From positions 558,001 through 622,000 of the forward strand of contig JAWHQI010000268.1 in NCBI GenBank assembly GCA_033032865.1: DNA of 64,000 bases. Reading direction: 5' to 3'. Numbering within the stretch: position 1 is the first letter of the stretch; the number at the start of each line of letters is the position of its first letter. The notes under the pieces were generated by a model, which saw nothing but the letters and a program-made list of their open reading frames with translations, had not been told where the DNA came from and searched no databases. Source of the stretch: Dactylorhiza incarnata (lineage: Eukaryota > Streptophyta > Magnoliopsida > Asparagales > Orchidaceae). Position numbers and translations under genes: made by a program. This document shows, one piece after another, positions 35,701 through 44,700 of this stretch.

Positions 35701-38700
35701 TATGGTCGTACTTTGTATCCCCCCCACTATATATATATTATATATATATTATATATATATAATATATATATGAGTGGGAGTGTCTCTTTATCATCATCTT
35801 TGGAGTTTTGGATGTTTGGCTCTCTTAGTGAGTGGAGTGTCGAAGAGAACCCAGCCTTTGGATACTTGGCGGGAGTTATCTCCTGATTGTATCTTTAATT
35901 GTCATGCAATTATAAGTTCATGTTATTGATTCTTGTTCTTGATGCATCTACGGGTATCAGCAATCTCCTCCCTCCCTGTGTTCACGACTCAACAACACAA
36001 TTGACCATTGTCAAATGAGACTTTGTTTCGAAACATGCAACCATAATCACCTACACATCAATATCCAAATAAACAGCTGCATATGATTTCGGTGTTTAAG
36101 GTTAAGGGTTTATTGTTTTCGGATGATATCGTTTTGGTCGATGAGATATGCGAGGGTGTAAACGCGAAACTTGAATCATAGCGAGACACTTTAGAAAAGA
36201 AGGGTTTTAGGTTGAGCAAGACAAAGACGGAGTATATGGAGCTTAAATTTAGCCAAGAAGGACGGATGACTTTATTTTAAGTTGGGTGATCAAGATATTT
36301 CTCGTAGTGAATGTTTTAAATATCTTGGATCGATAGTTCAAAAAGATGGAGGTTGATAAAAATGTGATACATAAAATACAAGCAGGTTGGTTGAAATAGA
36401 AAGGCGCGTCATGGATCTTATGTGATCGTAAAGTACCATTAAAACTTAAAGGTAAGTTTTACCGTACTGCAATTAGACCAACGATGCTCTATGGTTAGTG
36501 TTGGGCAGTGAATTGTGTACATGAGCAAAAAATGGGAGTTGCGGAGATGAGAATGCTTAGGTGGATGTGTGGACACACGAGACTGGATAAAATTAGGAAT
36601 GAATGTATCCGGGATAAGACAGGAGTGACATCAATTGCAGAGAAGATGCGAGAAGCTCGACTAAGATGGTTTGGACACGTACAAAGGAGACCATTAGAGG
36701 AACCTGTTAGGCGTTGTGAGAGTTTAGTCACTAGGCATGTTAAACGGGGGAGGGGTAGACCAATAAAAACTTGGAATGAAACTATAAGGAAATACATGAT
36801 GTACTTAGGCATTAGTGAGATTATGACTAAAGATAGGGCACAATGGCGGCAAAGGATCCATATAAAGGCTTGTGTGTTGTTGTATATGATTTCGGTGTTG
36901 AAGACAGACATATCTCCCTAGTTTGGATGATCATTGGTGGTTGGTAACAACTGCTTGTTATAAGCAAACACGAATCTAAAAAACATCATGGAAAAAACAA
37001 CATAGAACAGACAAAGATTTATGAGGTTTGACAATTTGGCTACCCCCCCCCCCCCCCCCCCCCCAACACACACGCACACGCTATGATCAAAAATCTATCC
37101 AACTCCTTCACAGTAAACATGATCTAGCCTTGATGACCCTCAATTCCCCAAGCATCTCCACTACTTACACCATATTTATAGTAAAACCTAATGATGAAAT
37201 GTGAATAATTACAAAGATAATTGGGGCGTTGCCCCGGTTCCCACTTGCTATTGGATAAATAATAAATCTGTTACCGACTTACAGGAGGCGGATCCACCAT
37301 GGCGGGTGTACGCACGGCGAGCTCGTGAGACGGGAGACACAGGAGCAACACGGGAGCCGGTATCGCCAGGCGACAGCGTGGGGCTACCGCCCGGCGACAG
37401 CGGGCGCGACAGTGGTTCCGGTTCGGGCTTGGGCGAAGAGCAGCTGTAGGCGTTTTTGTTATTATGATTAAGCATGGGGGTATTTTGGGGTTTGTAATAT
37501 GGGAGGCCTCATAGTATAAGAGGCCCTCCTAATGACCTATTGTATTATCTTTGGATCAAGTGTTTTATGTGGGGGCTGATCCCTCTTCTTCTTCCTCCCA
37601 ACCCTAGCTTCTTCTCTCAATCTCCCCTCCCCTCTTCCTCTCTTGCTCTTCGTAAATCCGTAGTGGTATCATTTGGTCCGACCTGCCGCTCCGCCCGCCT
37701 CCTTGTGGCCGCCGGATACCGCCATGGCTCGCGGATCGACCTCACGCCCCGCCGATACCGGATCGGCCACGGACGACCTAGCCGATCGGGTCGCTGCTCA
37801 GGATGCCCACCTCGCCGCGCTCCAGACCGCCGTCGCCGCCCTCACCGCCGGCCAGGACACGCTCGCGTCCGGCCAAGCCTCATTCGCGGCCGGCCAAGCC
37901 TCCCTAGCGGCCGGCCAGGCGGAGCTCCTTGCCCGCATTGCCGCCTGGGCGCCGGAACGGGCGAGCCAGGCGAACGGCAGCCCCGTTCCGCCCCTCCGGC
38001 CGGACCCTCTCCTCCGGCCGCCTGCCGCGGCCGGCATTACCTTCGGCCGCGTTCCTCCGGCCCCGTTTCCACCTCCGACCCCGACTTCCTCTCCGGAAAA
38101 CGTATCCGTCCTCGGCATGCCCCCACCGGCCGGTTTCACCGCCGACCGCTCCGCCCTAGCACTCGACATCCCTTCCTTCTCAGGCACGGACCCCCTCGGA
38201 TGGATTGCTCGTGCGGAGCAATTTTTCGATCTCAACGGGACGTCGCCAACGGACAAAGTTAGCACGGTTGTGGTCGGCCTCGAAGGCTCGGCCCTCCATT
38301 GGGCCCGTTGGCTTCGGCAAATCCAACCCGCCATTTCGTGGACGGAGTTCAAACACGAAATGGTGAGCCGCTACGACGCTCGTTACGCCGGCTCCGCCAT
38401 CGAGCGGCTTTGCACGACCCGCCAGTCCACCACGGTGGATGCCTACATTGACGAGTTCGTCGCGCTGGTCACTCAAGTACCGGGCCTCCCTCCCGACCAT
38501 TACCTCGGATTCTTCCTCCAAGGCCTCCGCCCCAACATCCGCTCCCGTCTTCGCACGCATCACCCGCGCACGGTGTCCGAGGCCCTCGACCTTGCTCGGG
38601 CCGTCGAGGCGGACCTCGGGCCTCGGCAGGCCGCTCCTTTCACTTTTCGGCCTCCGCCGCCGGCGGCCCCCGCTCAGCGCTTCCCGCCTCCGGGTGTCGG

Positions 38701-41700
38701 CCGGCCTCCCCGACCAGAAGGCCCGCAACGCGTCGACTACAACGACCTCCGCCGACGCGGGCTTTGCTTTCGTTGCCGCCAGCCCTACACCCCGCAACAC
38801 GTCTGTTCCGTTAAGGAGTTTCATGCCCTTTTCGTGGACGGTGAAAGCCCTGACGGATTCGAGGATCCTCCGTTGGAGGAGGCGCCGCCGGAACCCTTTG
38901 ACGGAGAACCAGAGCCAGCACCGCTCAACGTCCTGGAGCTTCCCTTTTACTCAGTGGGGGGCCTTACGGGGCCACGTACGATGAAGCTGTCCGGGGTGCT
39001 CCACGACCGCCCCATCATTGTGATGATTGACAGTGGGGCGAGCCACAATTTCATGTCGGCCCCTCTCGCACGCCGCCTGGGGTTACCTGCCGACCCTTCT
39101 CCCGACTTTTCCGTCTGTCTAGGGGACGGCCGCCGCCGCCCCACCTTAGGCCAATGCTCGGGAGTCACCCTGACCCTGGGCCCGTGCACGGTCACCGCGG
39201 ACTTTTACCTCTTCGAGCTGGGGGGCCTTGACGCCATCCTGGGAGTCGCGTGGTTGCAAACTCTGGGGGACGTCCGCGTAAATTGGGCGTCTATGACCAT
39301 GTCCTTTCTCCACCAGGGCCAACCCTGCCGCTTGGTGGGCGATTCGACGCTCCTCCGCTCGCCCATTTCCTTCCGCGCCACGAACCGCGTCACCGACATC
39401 GACTTCTCGGCGTGGTTGTGGACGGTGCAACCCTCCCCACCCTCGTCGGCCGACAGCCTTCCGGCCGACATGACGGCGCTTCTTGATAATTTTCCGGCGC
39501 TCTTTGCGCCGCTACCCGGCCTTCCCCCCGCGCGGCCGACCGACCACGCCATCGTACTACAGCCCGGCGTCGCGGCGGTTTCTGCCCGTCCTTACCGGTA
39601 CGGACACACGCAGAAGGACGAGATCGAGCGGTTGGTTTGAGAGATGTTGTTGGGAGGCCTGATTCGGCCCAGTGCGAGCCCCTTCTCCAGTCCGGTGCTG
39701 CTTGTCCGCAAGAAAGATGGCAGCTGGCGTTTCTGCGTGTATTACAGGGAGCTGAACAAGGCGACGGTACCGGACAAGTACCCGATTCCGGTCATTCAGG
39801 AGCTGCTGGACGAGTTACACGGCGCCGTGTTTTTCACCAAACTCGACCTCCGCGCCGACTATCACCAGATACGGGTCCGACCGGAAGACGTTCCGAAGAT
39901 GGCTTTTCGGACGCACGACGGCCACTTCGAGTTTTTGGTGATGCCGTTCGGGCTCACCAACGCTCCCGCTACTTTCCAGGCTTCCATGAATGACGTCTTC
40001 CGGCCGGTCCTGCGTAAGCACGTTTTGGTTTTTTTTTTTATGACATTCTTGTTTTCAGTACTTCCTGGCAGGACCACCTCCTCCATGTTCGGGAGACTTT
40101 TACTACTCTGCGCCGCCATCACTTCACCCTCAACCGGAAGAAGTGCACATTTGGGGCCACGACAGTGAGCTATCTGGGCCACACGATCTCCGCCCAGGGT
40201 GTCGCTATGGATGCGGACAAGATTGAGGCTGTGACCCGGTGGCCGACTCACACTTCTGTTCGCGAGGTACGGGCCTTTCTCGGCCTGACCGGCTACTACC
40301 GGCGCTTTATCCAGGATTACGGGGGGGGGGGGGGGGGGGGGGCCCGCCTCTCACTCAGCTGCTGAAGGCCCCAGCCGATGGTCCCTTCTCGTGGCCGCCA
40401 GCCGCCATGGCCGCTTTCGCCGCCTTGCAGTCCGCCTTGATCCGTGGGCCGGTTTTGGCCATGCCGGATTTTCGACAGCCGTTCATCGTGGAATGTGACG
40501 CCTCCGGCTCCGGCATCGGAGCGGTCCTGATGCAGGCCGGCCGCCCGATAGCTTATTTTAGCCGCGCCTTCTCGACGGTCGTCCGCAGCCGATCGGCTTA
40601 CGAGAACGAGTTGATGGCCTTGGTATTGGCCGTGCAGCATTGGAGGTCGTACCTATTGGGCCGACCCTTCATCGTCCGCACAGATCATCACAGCCTCCGG
40701 TATCTGCTGCAGCAGAAGATCGCCACGCCGACTCAGCAGCTATGGGTTGCCAAGCTTCTGGGATACGATTTTTCGATTGAGTTCCGGTCAGGGAAGACCA
40801 ACCGCGCGGCGGACGCGCTGTCCCGTCACCCTCAGGCTTCGGAGTTAGCCGCCATCTCCCGGCCGGTTTGGGACGACGCCACCATCCTGCAGCAGGAGGC
40901 GGAGGCCGACCCCCACTTGCTTGCGATCCGCACGGCCTTGCTCGCCGACCCCGCGGCACGGCCACCGTACTCATTGATCGGGGGAAGGCTATTTCATCGG
41001 GGCCGCCTTGTTCTCTCTGCTTCCTCGACCCGCATCCCGCTCCTTCTCGCAGAGTTTCATTCGACACCTTCGGGCGGTCACGTCGGCGCTTTCCGGACCT
41101 ACCGGCGGCTAGTCGCCTCCTTGTATTGGCCGCACATGCTCCGCCAGGTGAAAGCCTACGTGGCGGCCTGCCTTCCCTGCCAGAAGGCCAAGTACGAGAC
41201 ACTGTTTCCAAGCGGCCTGCTGCAGCCTCTGCCGATTCCCGAGCGTGTTTGGGAGGACATAGCGATGGACTTTATCACACGGTTGCCGCGGTCGAACGGG
41301 TTTGACTGCATTCTAGTGGTCGTCGACCGGTTGACGAAGTATAGCCATTTCATTCCACTGCGCCACCCCTATACAGCAGCAACCGTGGCCGATAGTTTCA
41401 TTTCCGAGATCGTCCGCCTTCACGGTTTTCCCCGCTCCATTGTGAGTGACCGGGACCCGCTCTTCCTTAGCAGTTTCTGGACGTCCCTTTTCCGTCTTCA
41501 GGGCACCCGGCTCCGGATGAGCACCGCATACCACCCGCAGTTGGACGGGCAGTCCGAAGTGCTCAACCGTTGTCTGGAGACATACCTCAGATGCTTCATC
41601 GGTGAGCGGCCAGGATCATGGGCAAAGTGGCTCTGCTGGGCGGAGTATTCCTACAACACCTCCTACCACCATTCGGCCAACACCTCGCCGTTCGAAACAG

Positions 41701-44700
41701 TTTATGGCCGGCCTCCTCCCTCGATCCTACGACATCTCCCAGGTGAGTGCCCCGTGGCCAGCTTGGCCGACCATCTTCATGATCGAGATACCATTTTGGA
41801 TAGCCTGAAGCACCACCTCCGCAGGGCTCAGGCAAAGATGATCTCTTTTGCCAACCGGAAGCGCAGGGACCTTTCCTTCCAGGTGGGCGAGCGAGTCTTC
41901 ATCAAGCTCCACCCCTACCGCCAGCTGACCGTCGCCCGCCGCACCTGCCCCAAGCTGGCCCCACGTTTTTTTGGCCCCTTTGAGATCATCAGCCGCATCG
42001 GGGTCGTGGCCTATCGCCTACGCCTACCAGATCAGAGCCGAATCCATCCGGTTTTCCACGTTTCTCAGCTCCACCGAGTCATCGGCGACCACCCTGTTAC
42101 TGATCACATTCCGGCGGACATCGAGCACTCCGACTCCCCACCGCTGTACCCGGCCTCGATCGTGGATCGGCGCCATCATACCCCAGGGGATCCTCTTCCA
42201 GTCGAGATTCGAGTCGCATGGCGCGACCGACCACTCAGCTCCGCAACTTGGCTTCTGCGGGACGACTTCAGGCGCCAGTTTCCGGATTATTGCCTTGAGG
42301 ACAAGGCAAATTTTCCAGACGGGGGTATTGTTACCGACTTACAGGAGGCGGATCCACCATGGCGGGTGTACGCACGGCGAGCTCGTGAGACGGGAGACAC
42401 AGGAGCAACACGGGAGCCGGTATCGCCAGGCGACAGCGTGGGCCTACCGCCCGGCGACAGCGGGCGCGACAGCGGCAGCGTGGGGCTACCGCCCGGCGAT
42501 AGCGGGCGCGACAGTGGTTCCGGTTCGGGCTTGGGTGAAGAGCAGCTGTAGGCGTTTTTGTTATTATGATTAAGCATGGGGGTATTTTGGGGTTTGTAAT
42601 ATGGGAGGCCTCATAGTATAAGAGGCCCTCCTAATGACCTATTATATTATCTTTGGATCAAGTGTTTTATGTGGGGGCTGATCCCTCTTCTTCTTCCTCC
42701 CAACCCTAGCTTCTTCTCTCAATCTCCCCTCCCCTCTTCCTCTCTTGCTCTTCGGAAATCCGTAGTGGTATCAAAATCATAGCACAAATTGAGCCCCCCA
42801 TGATAAAGCACGGGCGATCCCGTCCCTGGCAAACGATACACATGTGTTTATACACGATGTGCACGCGCCTCAAGCACCAAGACGGAATGATTTTCCCTAC
42901 ATAGGCTTTCTATGTATTTGTCTTTTAATTGGTACCCTTCTATATATAAAGGAGGAGTCGAGTCTTTATCATTATGCATGTTTGTATCTCTTTTGAATGA
43001 ATCGGAAGGAGGGGAAATGACCCAACCGTTATGCCCTAATTTGTGTAGGAACATCGAAAAACCACCTAACAAATGCTCATTAGCTCAACCATGCGCCGCT
43101 TTTCAAAACACACCCCCGTGTGCAGCTCTCTAGAATGAGCTATTGTGCGTCGCTGTCCAGGGCACACCCCTGCGTGTAGCTCCCCAGACTATGTCGCCAA
43201 TGTGCATAACGACCAGAAGACTCTTTCTCAATAGTGTGAAAAGAGCAGTGGCTTGTTAACCTAAAACATCAGTGAGCTCAAAAATATTGTTTGTAGATAT
43301 TGTTAAACTGGTCAAGCCCCTTGGTTTTTTTTCCTTCTGGGTTTTTCACATAAAAACTATGTTGTCGACTTTAATTTGATTGTGTGCGCCTTCGATGGAC
43401 TCTCGAGACGATATCAATCTATCGAATCTAAAGAGCGTGAATCAATCTGCAATAAATATTATTATTATTGTTATTATTACTATTGAACGGGAGCCTTGAT
43501 GCACCGTTTAAGGTGTCACCATGTGACCTTGAGGTCATGGGTTCGACTCCTGGAAGCAGCCTCATGCAAAATGCAGTGTAAGGTTTGCCTACATTTCACC
43601 CTTGTGGAGGGACCTTTTTCCACATGTGTATTTGTTTCTCATGTCTTCTGTCAAAGGTGACAGGCATATAATAATCAATGTTGTAAATATCGGATGTCGG
43701 CGACATATCAGATTGAGTTTCAAATATCGGAAGTCGGAGACATGTCAGAGATATTTTAAAATATCGGATTTTCATATATTATAAATAGATAAAATTATTT
43801 TTATAATTACATGTTTTAAAACTAAAAAAACTAACCTAACAAGTACACGAACAATGTGTTATGTATATTTCAGAATAAACACTCAATATCCAAAACAAAA
43901 TATTTTTAATAAGTACAAATCGGTACATTGAAAAATAATCTTAATATTATTATAAGAATTTTATTTTGATAGCACTAACTTTATAGTAAATAATAAATAA
44001 TTAAAATTAAATATTTTTGATTGATTATAAATATTTTTAAGCTTAATAAATTATGTTAAAATTACACAAATAACAACTAATAAATGCGATGAATTTTTTA
44101 ACATTTTTGTAATAAGAAAATATAATTTGAAACAATAATATAAAATTGATTATAATAATAACACAAAAAGTGAAACAATATGCCTAATTGATTTAAGAAT
44201 AAATAATATGGTACATATATGTGATTTAGACATGTACTGCTAGTCAGTTAAAATAACATAGAATAAAATAGCGTACGATATGTTCAAATGTAGTGTCGGC
44301 CGAAATATCGAAAAAAGTCGGATATATCGGCTTATATTTTGCAAAATAACAATCTATTTTTTATAGAAAAAATATATCGTTTTACCCTACAAAACGACAT
44401 GTCGGAGGAAATTTAAAACAGTGATAATAACCTTATTTTTGTATAAAATGAATTTAAATTTAATATGTTATTGGATGTGGTTGAATGCTAACATTGAATT
44501 CATCAAAATTCTCTCAAACACGACCACTTCATTGTCACACTCAACCAACCAAATGTGGCCTAGAAAGAACCAAATGTGCCCTAGAAAGAACCAAATATGC
44601 CCTAGAAAGAACCAAATGTGCCCTAGAAAGAACCAAATGTGCCATAGAGAGAACCAAATGTGCCCTAGAAAGAACCAAATGTGCCCTAGAAAGAACCAAA

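Larger units (their letters stand above)
33702..35959 (+). mobile_element. Element D: gag-only LTR retrotransposon
   Basis: 2,258 bp with LTRs 33702-33981 (280 bp) and 35647-35959 (313 bp, longer through a TATATA expansion near 35735-35770), flanked by gcaat at 33697-33701 and 35960-35964. The primer site is tRNA-Tyr type. Inside is a gag gene ending next to a trace of the pol C-terminus (AATAAGGTCGTTTTTTTGGGC, 35617 onward), with everything between deleted. This is the layout of a terminal-repeat retrotransposon with only a gag domain. LTRs are related to element B, gag and primer site to element E. Confidence 0.94.
37269..42773 (+). mobile_element. Element E: Ty3 chromovirus with tRNA-Tyr type primer site
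   Basis: 5,505 bp with LTRs 37269-37671 (403 bp) and 42329-42773 (445 bp), TGTTACCGAC...GTGGTATCA, flanked by aaatc at 37264-37268 and 42774-42778. The extra 42 bp of the 3' LTR is a tandem duplication of a GGCGACAGCGGGC-containing segment. Domain order gag, protease, RT, RNase H, integrase and a chromodomain-like tail. The polyprotein has an in-frame TGA, a T-tract frame shift and a G22 tract. GC-rich coding sequence, unlike the surrounding intron. Confidence 0.95.

Noticed and set aside
43530..43560. tRNA gene suggested by the B box GGTTCGACTCC
   Set aside because: Surrounding sequence is that of an Au SINE; no cloverleaf or acceptor stem.
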